Shown piece after piece: positions 44,478 through 54,037 of a DNA stretch of 64,000 nucleotides; the first letter of the stretch is position 1; every line of letters begins with the position of its first letter. The notes beneath the pieces are model-generated. The model worked only from the letters and a program-made list of their open reading frames with translations. It had not been told where the DNA came from and made no database searches. The stretch is taken from assembly GCF_000225525.1 (NCBI RefSeq), contig NZ_AGBF01000007.1:1-64000 (forward strand), in the 5' to 3' direction. A program made the translations under genes and the position numbers. This stretch comes from Streptomyces zinciresistens K42 (GTDB lineage: Bacteria; Actinomycetota; Actinomycetes; Streptomycetales; Streptomycetaceae).

Positions 44478-45110
44478 TCACCGGGCGCGCCTGCGGCGGT
44501 GGTGGGCGACGAAGCCGCCCATCCCGATGACCTTCACCAGGACGACCGCCACGACGACGGCTCCGGCGCCCCAGCCCAGCCACTGCGACGCCGCCAGCAC
44601 GGAGCCGCCCAGCACCAGATGTGCGACGCCCATCAGCGCCACGACTCCGACAACCGCCCTCACGGTCCACCGGCGGGTCATGCCGCCCGCATGACCGTGG
44701 TGCTCCTTCGCGTGCGGGGCGTCCGCCTGGTCGCCTGTGCCGGGGAGAGCGCCGGATACTTCGGGCTGTCGCCATGCCACCGTCAGGTTGTCGCGCCTGC
44801 CGATCTTCTCGACGCGTGCGGCGATGAGATCCCGCATCCGTTGCAGCTTCTCCTCGTTGGCGGCCTCGACATGCAGCACGAGTGCGTCCGGGGTGGCCTG
44901 CAGGGTCCACCGGCCCAGGCTCGTGCGGACGGTCCCGTCGGTGTCGGACCATTCGACGTGATGCACTGCGGGGTGCCTGCGCGTGTCAGCGCCGCCGTGA
45001 GCGTCCTGGCGATAGTGGGGGTGGCGTCCCATCTGCTGGGCGTGCCGGCAGAGCTGGTCGAGGTAGCGGCTCGCGCGTTCGGTCTCGACGCGGGCTTCCG
45101 CGGTCAGCAT
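44478..45110 (-). CDS. DUF2218 protein with C-terminal membrane segments
   Basis: 210 residues. Residues 1-115 match the DUF2218 pattern (MLTAEARVETERASRYLDQL, then DALVLHVEAANEEKLQRMRD). His-rich patches occur (PHYRQDAHGG, AVHHVEW, KEHHGHAGG). Two C-terminal membrane helices (about 145-200) are an unusual addition. DUF2218 proteins are often near iron/siderophore or metal genes, but the function is not known. It lies 27 bases downstream of the methyltransferase gene, so it is in the same operon. Confidence 0.8.
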   Translation of the reverse strand: MLTAEARVETERASRYLDQLCRHAQQMGRHPHYRQDAHGGADTRRHPAVHHVEWSDTDGTVRTSLGRWTLQATPDALVLHVEAANEEKLQRMRDLIAARVEKIGRRDNLTVAWRQPEVSGALPGTGDQADAPHAKEHHGHAGGMTRRWTVRAVVGVVALMGVAHLVLGGSVLAASQWLGWGAGAVVVAVVLVKVIGMGGFVAHHRRRRAR

Positions 45111-45137
45111 CGCGTTCCTTTCCGGCCGCTCACCGGT

Positions 45138-45770
45138 TCAGATCCTGGTGAGGGCGACGAGCCAGGCCCGGATGCCGTCCGGGTCGGTGGTGATGTCGAT
45201 CGTGCTGGGTTCGACGGAGTCGATCCGCCATCCGTCGGCGAACGATGCCTCGACGTCAGATCGCGTGAGCTTGTGCACCCGTCCCCACTCGCCGGGCTGC
45301 CGGTCGCTGAAGCACAGCATGAAGTAACGGCCGCCCGGCGAGATCACGGCCCGCAGGCTGTCGACGTAGGCGGCGCGGACGTCACGGTCGAAGATGTGGA
45401 AGAGGCCGCAGTCGAGCACGGTGTCGAAGGTTTCCCGCAGCTCGGCCAGGGTCAGGGCGTCCCAGTGGAGGAACCGCGCCGTGCGGCCCCGTTCACGAGC
45501 CTTCTCCTCGGCAGCGTGCAGGGCCCGGGAGGCGAGGTCGACACCCGTGGCGTCCAGGCCGAGCCCGGCACACATGAGCACGTGCTCGCCGGTCCCGCAA
45601 CCGACGTCCAACACCCGGCCCCGGATGGCACCCGCCTCGGCGAGAGCGAGGAATGCCGGCTGCGGCCTGCCGATGTCCCAGGGCGGCGGTTCGGCGTAGA
45701 GGTCGTCCGGCTCCGGCGGCTCCCCGGAGTCAGTGTGGAGGTGGTGGGGGTAGCGGAGTGAGTCGGCCAT
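45138..45770 (-). CDS. TPMT-like class I SAM methyltransferase
   Basis: 210 residues: GRVLDVGCGTGEHVLMCAGL (motif I), GVDLASRALHAAEEKA, and FDTVLDCGLFHIFDRD. This resembles thiopurine/tellurite-type methyltransferases that methylate thiols or metalloids. It heads an operon with the DUF2218 gene and is preceded by a copy of the TetR-type operator, so a regulator about 10 kb away may control it. The ATG at 45770 lacks a strong ribosome site (AAGGACTCCGGC). Confidence 0.85.
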   Translation of the reverse strand: MADSLRYPHHLHTDSGEPPEPDDLYAEPPPWDIGRPQPAFLALAEAGAIRGRVLDVGCGTGEHVLMCAGLGLDATGVDLASRALHAAEEKARERGRTARFLHWDALTLAELRETFDTVLDCGLFHIFDRDVRAAYVDSLRAVISPGGRYFMLCFSDRQPGEWGRVHKLTRSDVEASFADGWRIDSVEPSTIDITTDPDGIRAWLVALTRI

Positions 45771-45840
45771 GCCGGAGTCCTTCCCGTCGCGTCCGGCGGT
45801 CCGGATCGCCGTCCGGACCTCATGACAGGACCAGCTTTAT

Positions 45841-45875
45841 CGAGACACTCTGTCTATGTCAATTCACAATGTCTC
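45841..45875. promoter_or_regulatory. TetR-type operator, copy 2
   Basis: CGAGACACTCTGTC (45841-45854) is identical to the site at 35472. Here a wider inverted repeat GAGACA (45842) / TGTCTC (45870) also encloses it. It lies about 70 bases before the methyltransferase start. Confidence 0.6.
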
Positions 45876-45998
45876 TATAGTGGCGCGCCGTATGACTCCA
45901 AGAGCGCCGAACCCGGGGCACCCGGCGACAGGGCCGCATCGAGCGGGCGGCATCGGGGTCGAGAGTGCGGCCTCGTCCGGACTCGCTCTGATCACGCC

Positions 45999-46262
45999 GT
46001 GCTCACGGACCGGACGGCCACAGCCCTGCCGCGAGCCCGTACGCGGGCTCCGCAGCTGCCCCGTCTCGTGTGGCTCGCAATGCTGTTGTTCGGCCCGCTG
46101 TTCGCGCACGGACTGTACGGGGAGAGTGCCACCGGGCACCTCGCAGCGGGCGTCACCGCATCGCTTCCCGCACATGACGCGGAGTCCTCCGCCGATCAGG
46201 AGCACCGCCAGCACGAGGACGGCGAGTCCGAGGACTCCGCGCACAACAAAGGGTCCCGGTAG
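45999..46262 (+). CDS. Small membrane or exported protein with acidic/His tail
   Basis: 87 residues if started at GTG 45999: basic N-terminus, one hydrophobic segment (RLVWLAMLLFGPLFAHGLYG), then a Ser/Ala stretch and an acidic, His-containing tail (SSADQEHRQHEDGESEDSAH). Function unknown; similar small proteins sit near metal methyltransferases in Streptomyces as far as I recall. The divergent arrangement with the methyltransferase puts the TetR-type operator in their shared region. Start and reality are uncertain. Confidence 0.5.
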   Translation: MLTDRTATALPRARTRAPQLPRLVWLAMLLFGPLFAHGLYGESATGHLAAGVTASLPAHDAESSADQEHRQHEDGESEDSAHNKGSR

Positions 46263-46365
46263 TTCTCGCGGAAAAAACAACGCTAAGCAGTGCGGGAGCC
46301 CCTGATCTGGGCTGATCTAGGGGAAACGGCGTGGTGGCCATGAGGGGATCGGTAGCGTCGCCGTC

Positions 46366-46842
46366 ATGTTGAGTGCCGACGAGCCGCCGCTGAACGACCT
46401 GGGTGACGAGCAGATCCAAAAGCTCCTGGGCGAGATCGCTCCGAAGGTGAAGGAGCTGATGGAGGGGGTCACGCTCGCGATCGACTACTACAAGGAGGGC
46501 GGCTACGATCGCGAGACGTGGAATCGGCTCTGTGACGGGCTTGCGCACGAGGCGATGAACTTGATGATGGCGTTGTCCGCCCCGGCGCATCCGTATCTGG
46601 TCCGGGACTGCGAGCGGGCCGTGCGGGAGGCGGCGGGCATCACGCCGCGCGAGGGTGGAATGCGTGAGGCGCTTCAGCAGCAGGTGGCCAAGGGGCTGCT
46701 GATGTCCGTGCTCACCGTTGGCCGACAGACGATGGTCGAGCCCGAGGAGTGGCCGGATGAGCTGCCGGCCGCGGTGCTCGGCGCGGTACGCAGCTCGAAG
46801 CAGATCAAGGCCGACCCGACCATGGCGAACCTGCGCGATTGA
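46366..46842 (+). CDS. Hypothetical helical protein
   Basis: 158 residues, no recognised family. It is acidic and mostly helical (LGDEQIQKLLGEIAPKVKEL, then EGVTLAIDYYKEGGYDRETW). No signal peptide or membrane segment is visible. It stands alone between the small membrane protein and the Tn3 transposase fragment, and a hairpin follows it. It may be cargo of the transposon, but there is no proof. Confidence 0.6.
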   Translation: MLSADEPPLNDLGDEQIQKLLGEIAPKVKELMEGVTLAIDYYKEGGYDRETWNRLCDGLAHEAMNLMMALSAPAHPYLVRDCERAVREAAGITPREGGMREALQQQVAKGLLMSVLTVGRQTMVEPEEWPDELPAAVLGAVRSSKQIKADPTMANLRD

Positions 46843-46877
46843 GCCCCACCCTCAGCGCGGGCACCGCGGAGTAGCGC

Positions 46878-46910
46878 AACCCCCGTCCTGCTGACGCCAG
46901 TTCGGGGGTT
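46878..46910. terminator. Hairpin terminator
   Basis: AACCCCCG and CGGGGGTT form a perfect 8-bp stem around a 17-base loop, followed by T-containing sequence (TGCG), 35 bases after the hypothetical gene. Confidence 0.7.
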
Positions 46911-46985
46911 TGCGTCTGCCTGCACCGTCCGGCCGGGTACCGGTGGTGCTCGTCTGTGCTGATGCGAGTGGGGTGGGAGGGTCCG

Positions 46986-48233
46986 ATGGCCACGCGGGTG
47001 TTCTCGGATGAGGAGTTGGAGGGCTTACGGTCCTTTCCAGCGATCGGGCGGGACGAGCTGATCCGCTATTTCACCCTCCCCCCGGCCGACGAGGCGTTCC
47101 TGCGGAAGTTCCGCCGGTCCCAGAACGTGCTCGGCGCCGCCGTGCAGCTGTCTACCCTGCCCTGGCTGGGCTTCGTCCCCGACGACGTGCCCGCCGTGCC
47201 ACCCGCGGCGGTCGGCCGCCTGGCCTGCCAGCTGGAGCTCGCTGCCGGTGATCTGGCGGGCTACGGCGAGCGGGAGCAGACCCGTACCGACCACCTGAAA
47301 GAGATCGCCGAGTATCTGGGCTGGAAGCAGCCGAAAGCCATCGAGCACAAAGAGCTCGACGAATTCCTGCTGGCCCGCGCCACGGAGCACGACTCCCCGA
47401 GTCTGCTGTTCCGCCTGGGCTGTGAGTACCTGCGCTCGGCGAAGGTGATCCGGCCCGGTGTGGTCGTGCTGCTGGAAAAGGTCGCCAGTGCCCGCACCGC
47501 TGCCGAGCAGGAAACCCACGCCCGGGTGGCGCACTTGCTGACTGGCGAGCGAGCCCGCGGTCTGGACAACCTGCTGGTCGTCGATCCGGCCCTGCGGTCC
47601 TCGCGGCTGCACTGGCTGGGCACCGGGCCGGTGCAGGCGTCGCCCACCAGCGTGGGCGGCAAGGTGGAGAAGCTGTTGTTCCTGCGCGGCCTGGACGCGC
47701 ACACCCTCAACCTGTCCGCGCTGCCCGCCGAACGGCGCCGCCACCTCGCCCAGATCGGCAGGCGCCTCACCGCGCAGGCCCTGGAGCGCAGGGAGGCAAA
47801 CCGGCGCCACCCGATCCTGCTCACGCTGCTGGCCCAGTCCGCCGTCGACGTCCTGGACTCCGTCGTGCAGCTCTTCGACCAGACCCTGTCGAGTTCGGAG
47901 TCGAGGGCGCGGATCAAGCTGCGCGACGAACTCGCCGAGCGGGCCAAGCTGTCGGAGGACCGGCTCACCCTGCTGGACGAGATCCTGCCCGTGCTCGCCG
48001 ATGCCGGTATCCCGGACGAGGCGGTGGGGACGCTGCTGCGCGGCAAGATCGGCATGTCCCGGCTGATAGCCGCCAACGCCGGGGGCACCGTGCGGCTCCC
48101 GCTCGACCACGGGCACCTGCGCCTCCCTTCTTGGCCGACGGGAGGCGTGCCAACTGTGGGAGTCCGCGATCGCCGTTTCCGCCCCCGCCCCGGACATGCC
48201 GCGCCGACAGTGCGGTGCGCCGGGCGGCCTTGA
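46986..48233 (+). pseudogene. Tn3-family transposase, N-terminal part only
   Basis: The first 375 or so residues match the N-terminal DUF4158 region of Tn3-type transposases (MATRVFSDEELEGLRSFPAI, GRDELIRYFTLPPADEAFLR, LKEIAEYLGWKQPKAIEHKE). Full-length enzymes are about 1000 residues and the catalytic DDE part is missing here. Homology ends near 48110, after which the frame reads Arg/Pro-rich nonsense to 48233. GGGAGG precedes the ATG. No terminal repeat or resolvase is seen. Confidence 0.85.
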
Positions 48234-48308
48234 TTCCTCTGCGCGTGGTGTCGAACTGCCTGTCAAGAACGTGCGCGTCGCGCACGTCACCTGCGTGACT
48301 GAGCGAAG

Positions 48309-48338
48309 GAGGGTGCCGTGCGTGGGCCCGGCACCCTC
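48309..48338. terminator. Hairpin terminator
   Basis: GAGGGTGCCG and CGGCACCCTC form a perfect 10-bp stem around a 10-base loop, with TTACTT next. It lies 50 bases past the end of the leftward RHS-neighbour gene, whose transcript it can stop. Confidence 0.8.
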
Positions 48339-48388
48339 TTACTTCGAGCGGGCTGGGGTTGCCCGATGGGAGTTGCTTCTTCTGCTTC

Positions 48389-48934
48389 TCAGTTACTGCT
48401 GCGGCAGTTGAGTTGGGCGTCGATCTGTGCGGCGGTTCTGGCACCGTCGCGGGTCCAGTACTGCCCGGGCTTCAACTTCGCTGCGGATACCGTGCGCAGT
48501 GTGAAGACATCATCCAGTCCGCCACCTGACGGGTCCACGTACCCCACAACGAGATTGCGGGGTATGGCGGACTGGGCCAGTTCTGGGGCATGGCGCTCAA
48601 ATCCTTCGCCGGACCACAGCTTGACGACCCCGCTCCTGGCTGCTGCCGTCGTGGGGTTCGAGGCACACCACAGCACCTTCGGGTTCGCGCTCTTGTCGTC
48701 GTCGGCGTCCGTGACCTCCACGCGACGGATCACGTCGGTGGGGCAAAGGGCCATCTTCACGACGATCGACTTCCCGTCGACGCGTGCACCGAAGGCCGCG
48801 GGCACCGGGTCGGACAGGCGGTAGACGAAGTACATCCAGGCACCGACGGCCGCGAGAACGGCCAGGACACTGACCGACCCGACCACTACGAAGGGCCATA
48901 CGGGTCGCCTTCGGGACTGGGTCAACGGATGCAT
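48389..48934 (-). CDS. Membrane-anchored protein, candidate RHS immunity protein
   Basis: 181 residues: one N-terminal membrane helix (about 14-38, PFVVVGSVSVLAVLAAVGAW), then an extracytoplasmic domain with three Cys (MALCPTD, LWCASN, QLNCRS). Unknown family. It starts 13 bases inside the RHS toxin-tip gene and is co-directional, which is the usual place for an immunity gene. An outside domain would fit a toxin acting at the cell surface. This is context inference. Confidence 0.6.
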   Translation of the reverse strand: MHPLTQSRRRPVWPFVVVGSVSVLAVLAAVGAWMYFVYRLSDPVPAAFGARVDGKSIVVKMALCPTDVIRRVEVTDADDDKSANPKVLWCASNPTTAAARSGVVKLWSGEGFERHAPELAQSAIPRNLVVGYVDPSGGGLDDVFTLRTVSAAKLKPGQYWTRDGARTAAQIDAQLNCRSSN

Positions 48935-51690
48935 TGGAGATACCGCCCGTTCCTGTATCCAGCGCGGCGCTCCCAAATGTTTCTACATGGGTTGATTCCC
49001 GCTCTGAGGTACATGGGGCCGAATCCCCATCCGTACCGCATCCACTGCCGCTTGTGTACGCGTTCGTGTCGCATCCTGCGCGGAGTGACAAAGCTGTTGT
49101 TCGAGGTGAAGTAGGTGGTGCCGAGGGTGGTTCCGCCGCGGGCGTGGAGGCCGTAGCCTCCGGTGCAGGCACGCATACCGTAGCGGTACCGGCATCGGTA
49201 GCCCAGGTAGCGGCTGCCGACGTACGCCATGCCGACCCCGACGATCCGCGCTTGCTGGCGGTTCCTCCACCGCACGTACTTGCCGTAGCCGCGGCTTGCG
49301 TAGTGCCAGGCGAGCCTGGCTCCCACGCTGAAGCGGGGCTTCCACCATCTGCCGTCGAGGTCGTAGCGGTTGATCGGGTCGCCGCCGCAGTACTCGTAGG
49401 CGTTCGCTGAGCCGCCGGGCACGGGGTCGACGGACAGGAAGCGTCCGGTGGTCGGGTCGCACAGGCGCACGCCCATGAGGGTGGCACCGGTGACCGTTTC
49501 GCTGGAACGCTGCTTGCCGCCGAGCCAGCCGTAGCGGGTGGCAGTGGCGTCGCCCTCCGGGTTGCCGTACTCGTCGTAGGCGAGCGCGGTCGGCGCCTGG
49601 GAGGTGTCCAGCGGCAGCTGCACCGTCACGTCGCCGTGGATGTCCGTCAACTGCAGGACGGTGTCGCCCGTGGCGCTGGTGACGGTGCCGAGATCCCCGC
49701 TGATGTCCTGGACGTTGCGGGTGAGGGTGGTGCTGGTCTCCTGGGTCCAGTCGGGGCTGTCGCCGTCGGCGCCGTAGTGGTTGGTCTTGGCCCCGGTCTG
49801 GGTCCAGGTGCCGTCGGTGCCCTGGGTTTCGGTGGTCCAGAGGCGAGGCGGCCGGCCGCGTCCAGGCTCCAGGTCTGCCGCTTGTCGTTGTTGGTCTGCT
49901 GGCGGACGAGGTCGCCTGCGTAGTAGCCGATCGTCGCGCCGGACGCCTGGGTGGTGGTGCGGCCGAAGGAGTCGTAGACGGTGCCGCTGGTGACCAGCCG
50001 GTCGGCGCTGTCGTAGGAGGACGACGTGGTGGTGGCGCCGGTGGAGGTGCAGGCTGCGCCGACGTCGCTGGTGGCGACGGCGAGGGCGGTGCGGTTGGTG
50101 TTGTTGTCGAAGGTGTAGTCGCGGCGGGTGCAGGCGCCGTCCGGGTCGGTGTCGTCCGCCTCCGTGAGGCGTCCGGCCGCGTCGTAGCTGTAGCGGGTGC
50201 GGCTCTGGCCTGCCGTGTTCGCGCCGGTCACGACCTGGCCGTGGACGGAGTGGTCGACGGTGTCGGAGGCGACGACGGTGCCGTCGCTGTCCTTGGTGTA
50301 GACCCGGGAGGTCTCTGTGCCGGCCTCGTCCTGCGTGACGGTGAGGGTGTAGCCGCCGGGAAGGGACTCGGTGGCCAACTCGCCGTCCGCGTCATAGCTC
50401 GCCGTGAAGGTGCCGGCGACCGAGTCGGTGCGGGAGGTTTCCAGGCCGCGCGGGTCCTTGGTGGTGTCGTAGGTGTAGGTGGTGGTGGACGGGGCGGAGT
50501 CGGTGGTCTTCACCGGCCGCCCGAGCGCGTCATAGGCGTTGGTGGCGGTGTTGCCCGCGCCGTCGTTGTAGGGGATCTCCCTGCCGAGTTGATCGTAGGT
50601 GTGGGTGATGGTCTGCCCGTTCGAGGCGACCGTGGCCACGTCACCGCTGTCCGCGTCGTACGTGGTCGTGCTGTCCGGCACCGCCGTGCCGACCCCGCCG
50701 CTGACCGAGGTCGTCTTGATGCGGCCCGCAGCGTCGTAGGTGTTGGTGGTGGTCCGGGTGACCGAGTTCGCGGTCTCCATCAACTTGGCGGTGTTGCCCC
50801 ACCGGTCGTATTCGACGGTCTTGGTGGGCAGTTCGGTGGGGTTGGAGCCGCCGCCGGTGATGCTGCCCGCCGGGCCGGTGGAGCAGACCATGTCGGCCCA
50901 TTCGGGGCGGCCGTACTTCGGGCGGGCCAGCGTGCTGCTGCCGGAGGTCACCTTCTCCGACACCACCTTGGTGGTGGCATTGTCGGCCGGCACATAGGTG
51001 CTGGAGACCTGCCAGGTCGTGGCCGCCGAATCCACCTTCGCGAACGTGGTCGTGGTGCCCCCGTCGTCCTTCAGCGTGAAGGAGCCGGTCAGCGCCCCGG
51101 TCAGGGTGACGTCCTCCGAACCGGGCTCGGGCTTCCAGCCTCCGGAGGAGGTGGCAGTGAACCCGGTCTCGGCGCCGTCCACATCGACCAGCGCCACCGA
51201 GGTCGCCGAGGTCTTGCGGACATACGCCCAGTCCGAGTCGGTGATCTCCGCCGTGGTGCCGGAGGTCCACTGCGGTCCGAAGATCGCCGCTTGGCCTTCG
51301 CTGTCCGCCCCCGCAGTCGGGCGGCGGGAGGACGCAGTGCGCGACACGGACAGGCCGAAGCCGGAGACATCGGTCGCGGAGAGGGTGAAGTCGCCGGTCA
51401 GCATGTTCACCGAGCCGGGGCCCACCTCCTCGCTCGGGGCGGCGCGGCGTTTCGGTCCACGGTGATCGTGTGCGGCTGCGAGTAGGCGGTGGTGGTGCCG
51501 TCCGTGAAGGCCGCCCGGATGTCGACCGGACCATCCTCGGTGAGCGAGGTCGTCACGTTCCAGGTGAGCGCGGCGGGGCTGCCACCGGCGACCGCGAGCG
51601 GCCAGGAGGCGACGGCCGAGCCGTCGGAGGACTTGGTGACGTCCGCGACCGGCACATCGTGCCAGGAGTCCGTCTCACCGCGTCCGACAT
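48922..51690 (-). pseudogene. RHS-repeat protein with toxin-like C-terminus, frameshifted and 5'-truncated
   Basis: Typical RHS/YD repeats (YDAAGRI, YDADSGDVATV, YDQLGRE, YDALGRP) lead to the core end PTTGRFLSVDPVPGGSANAY followed by a variable tip of about 140 residues. The tip ends with HERVHKRQW and WERRAG, a possible zincin H-E-x2-H. The reading frame breaks near 51435 (after ITVDRNA) and near 49843 (after LDAAGRLA), each by one base. The N-terminus is missing: coding sequence stops at about 51690 at a junction with an unrelated lipoprotein start. Confidence 0.75.
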
Positions 51691-51848
51691 CGAGCCGGAC
51701 ATCGTCATGTCGCCGCCGTTGTCGCCACCCATGTCCATGCCGCCCATGCCGCCGCCGCACGCGCCCCTGAGGAGCACGGCTCCGGCAGAGACACCGGCGA
51801 GGACAAGGAGACGACGAGTCTTACGCGATCGAAGGGAAAGGTATGTCA
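51690..51848 (-). pseudogene. Met/Asp-rich lipoprotein, N-terminal fragment
   Basis: Signal peptide (RRLLVLAGVSAGAVLLRGAC) with Cys at a lipobox-like place, then GGGMGGMDMGGDNGGDMTMS, a Met/Asp-rich metal-binding-like stretch. It then runs out of frame into the middle of an RHS gene. It is the start of another copper-type lipoprotein, cut by the deletion that removed the RHS N-terminus. Confidence 0.65.
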
Positions 51849-52000
51849 TGAGTGTTCTCACCTTGATGTGCTGGACGGAAGCGGGGAGCGGAAGCCGCGT
51901 GCACCGTGCGCGTATCCGTCCCGCGCGGTAGACGGTGGGCGACCGCGTGCGGCGCCCCGGTCGGTCCGCCCCCACGCCGCCGACCGGCCGTCCCCCTCGC

Positions 52001-52879
52001 TCACCCCGCCGGGGTTGCCTCCGCGGAAGTGGACGGCGCGGCGGTGGACGCTCCCTTGAAGGGCACGGACGGGTACCCGGTGTCGAAGTGCATGTAGTCG
52101 GGCACCTTGATGTCCTGCCAGATCCAGCCCTCCGCCGTGAACGCCTGCCAGACGAGTCCGTCCTTGAGGATCTTGCCCTTCCCCTCGGTGCGCGCGGCGT
52201 ACTCGGCGCTCGGCGACCAGCTCTTGGTGCGCAGGTCCTTCCACGGGTTCTCGTACGGGTTGATGTCGATCGCGCGGCCGTTGGCGTGCGGGGACTCCTT
52301 GAACGGGGCGTTGATCTGGTTGGGGCGACGGCAGTTGAACGCGGAGGTGTTGTCGTCGCGCAGGCTCGCGTTCAGGTCTCCGTCGTAGGCCTCCATCGGT
52401 TCCATACGGCGGATGGGGAAGCGTTCCTCGAACAGCCGCGTGAAGACGCGGATCAAGCTGGGCGTCACGTCGGTGTTGACCACGAGGACACCGCGGTGCA
52501 CCTTGCCGTCGAAGCCCACGTAGTTCATCTCCACGCGGCGCAGCTGGTCGCGGAAGGCGGGACAGCCCTTGCGCCACAGTCCCGCCGCCGTCATGCGGGA
52601 CCACTGGGCGTCCGTGATCTCCTTGACGACGGCGTCCAAGGACGGTGTGGGGGAAGGGGAGGGGGTCGCGCTGGGAGACGAAGTGGGCCGCGCCGAGGCC
52701 CCGTCGGAGCTGTCGGCGCCCGGCGTCGACGAGGCGGCCGCCGACTCCGACGAGGACGAGCAGCCGCTGGTCAGCAGTGCCGTCGCTGAGAACAGCGCCA
52801 GACTGCCGAGGGCGAGCCTCCGGCGCCGCCGGCGGGCCGATGGCGCCGTGTCCCCGCGCGGGTGGTGAAGGCGGGCCAT
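52001..52879 (-). CDS. M15-type D-Ala-D-Ala carboxypeptidase-like lipoprotein
   Basis: 292 residues. The signal peptide ends with a lipobox (ALLTSGCSS), followed by a Ser/Thr/Pro linker and an M15/VanY-type domain with zinc ligands in SPHANGRAIDINP and in YMHFDTG. It probably trims peptidoglycan stem peptides outside the cell. The ATG at 52879 begins MARLHHPRGD. The gene is one of several envelope genes here (FemX, MurJ, VanW-like). It is not obviously copper related. Confidence 0.88.
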   Translation of the reverse strand: MARLHHPRGDTAPSARRRRRRLALGSLALFSATALLTSGCSSSSESAAASSTPGADSSDGASARPTSSPSATPSPSPTPSLDAVVKEITDAQWSRMTAAGLWRKGCPAFRDQLRRVEMNYVGFDGKVHRGVLVVNTDVTPSLIRVFTRLFEERFPIRRMEPMEAYDGDLNASLRDDNTSAFNCRRPNQINAPFKESPHANGRAIDINPYENPWKDLRTKSWSPSAEYAARTEGKGKILKDGLVWQAFTAEGWIWQDIKVPDYMHFDTGYPSVPFKGASTAAPSTSAEATPAG

Positions 52880-53017
52880 GTCGCGTGTGCGCTCCGCCTC
52901 CGGTGCGTGGCTGGTCAAGCAGGATCTCCTGGAGTGCTTCCCGGGGGCCGTGCCGCGCACGGCCGTGATCCCGGTACGGGAATGATCTGGTCGGTCCCGG
53001 GCGAAGGGGCCGGTGCC

Positions 53018-53818
53018 TCAGCGCTGCCTTGGCGCCGGGATCCCGTTCAGCCCGTTCAGCGGGAAGTCGTACGTGAGGAGATGGCGGCCGTCGGGGGTGT
53101 GGGTCTCTCCCTGACGCAGCCAGCCGAGCCACTCGTAGTACGCTCCCGCCCCACCCTCGGCGGCGGTGACGAGGGTGACACGCGCGCAGCCCGCTTCGGC
53201 GGCGTCCTCGACGAACCGCGCGATCAGGGCGGCCCCGATGCCACGGGAGCGGGCGTGCTCGGCCACGACGACATGGGCCAGCACGGCGGTGACGCCGGGG
53301 GGAGCGGCGGCGGGACCGGCGGCAGGAGCCCGCCGGGCCGCCCGGTTCGGTATCAGCTTGCGGCAGTAGCGCACCAGTCGCGTACGCAGGAAGTGCAACG
53401 CGAGACGGGGGCGCACACTCAGGCTGCCCAGGGCGCGCAGCAGCAGTCCGCGCCCGTGGTCGCGGAGCACATGGCGGCGGTGTGCCGCCGGGTCGGTCAC
53501 ACCGACGAGGAAGCCCACCGGTTGCCCGCCGATCTCCGCCGTGTAGGCGCGCGCGTCCGGGCCGCTGAGGTAGGTCCGGGTGTACGCGGCCAGGAACCTC
53601 GGCCCGAGGCGGGCGAAGAAGCCGTCCGGAAAGTGCCCCAGGTGCTCGGCGACCACGAACGGGAGGTCGTCAGGGTCCATGAACCGGATCCGGACGCCGC
53701 TGTGCACCGGTTGGCTGCCGTCTTTCATCACCGGAATCGGGGGCCCGCCGTCCGGGAACCGGCTTGCGGCGGATCGGGCAGGGCTCGGGTATGCGGCTGA
53801 GCGCGTATCGGCGTCCAC
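53018..53818 (-). CDS. GNAT-family acetyltransferase
   Basis: 266 residues. The acetyl-CoA loop appears as VVVAEHARSRGIGAALIARF, preceded by GQPVGFLVGVTD and followed by AYYEWLGWLRQGET. A long Arg/Ala-rich insert sits in the middle. The substrate is unknown. The GTG start at 53818 lies nine bases from an inverted repeat that may be an operator; an ATG at 53728 is an alternative start that better matches the GNAT fold length. Confidence 0.8.
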   Translation of the reverse strand: MDADTRSAAYPSPARSAASRFPDGGPPIPVMKDGSQPVHSGVRIRFMDPDDLPFVVAEHLGHFPDGFFARLGPRFLAAYTRTYLSGPDARAYTAEIGGQPVGFLVGVTDPAAHRRHVLRDHGRGLLLRALGSLSVRPRLALHFLRTRLVRYCRKLIPNRAARRAPAAGPAAAPPGVTAVLAHVVVAEHARSRGIGAALIARFVEDAAEAGCARVTLVTAAEGGAGAYYEWLGWLRQGETHTPDGRHLLTYDFPLNGLNGIPAPRQR

Positions 53819-53826
53819 GGAGCTGA

Positions 53827-53857
53827 AACTACTACATTGCTTAGAGGCTTAGTAGTT
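53827..53857. promoter_or_regulatory. Possible operator, AACTACTA inverted repeat
   Basis: AACTACTA and TAGTAGTT flank 15 bases, just upstream of the GNAT gene. The inner CTACATTGCTTAG resembles CTAAATTACTTAG at 39781. MarR-type regulators use such sites, but the regulator is unknown. The rest of the 219-base gap to 54037 shows no gene. Confidence 0.4.
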
Positions 53858-54037
53858 CAGGGCTACCTGCGGCGGGGCAGCCGCCCTCGACTCCCCAAGG
53901 CAGACCGCGTCCGCGGGACGGAGGGCGCAGGACACCGACAGCCGAGGCGGGAGTCGGCCCGGCGCCCACCCGGCCGCCACGGGCCGGGCGACCGCGAGGT
54001 GCGCCGCCCGGGCCCGTGGCGGTCACGCGCCGGGCCG

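Noticed and set aside
46290..46330. CCCCTGATC...GATCTAGGGG as a Tn3 terminal repeat or attachment site.
   Set aside because: The arms are imperfect, no second copy or target duplication was found, and it does not resemble Tn3 ends.
48234..48388. A continuation of the Tn3 transposase in other frames after 48110.
   Set aside because: No frame shows the expected catalytic-domain motifs; the sequence here seems unrelated and contains a terminator.
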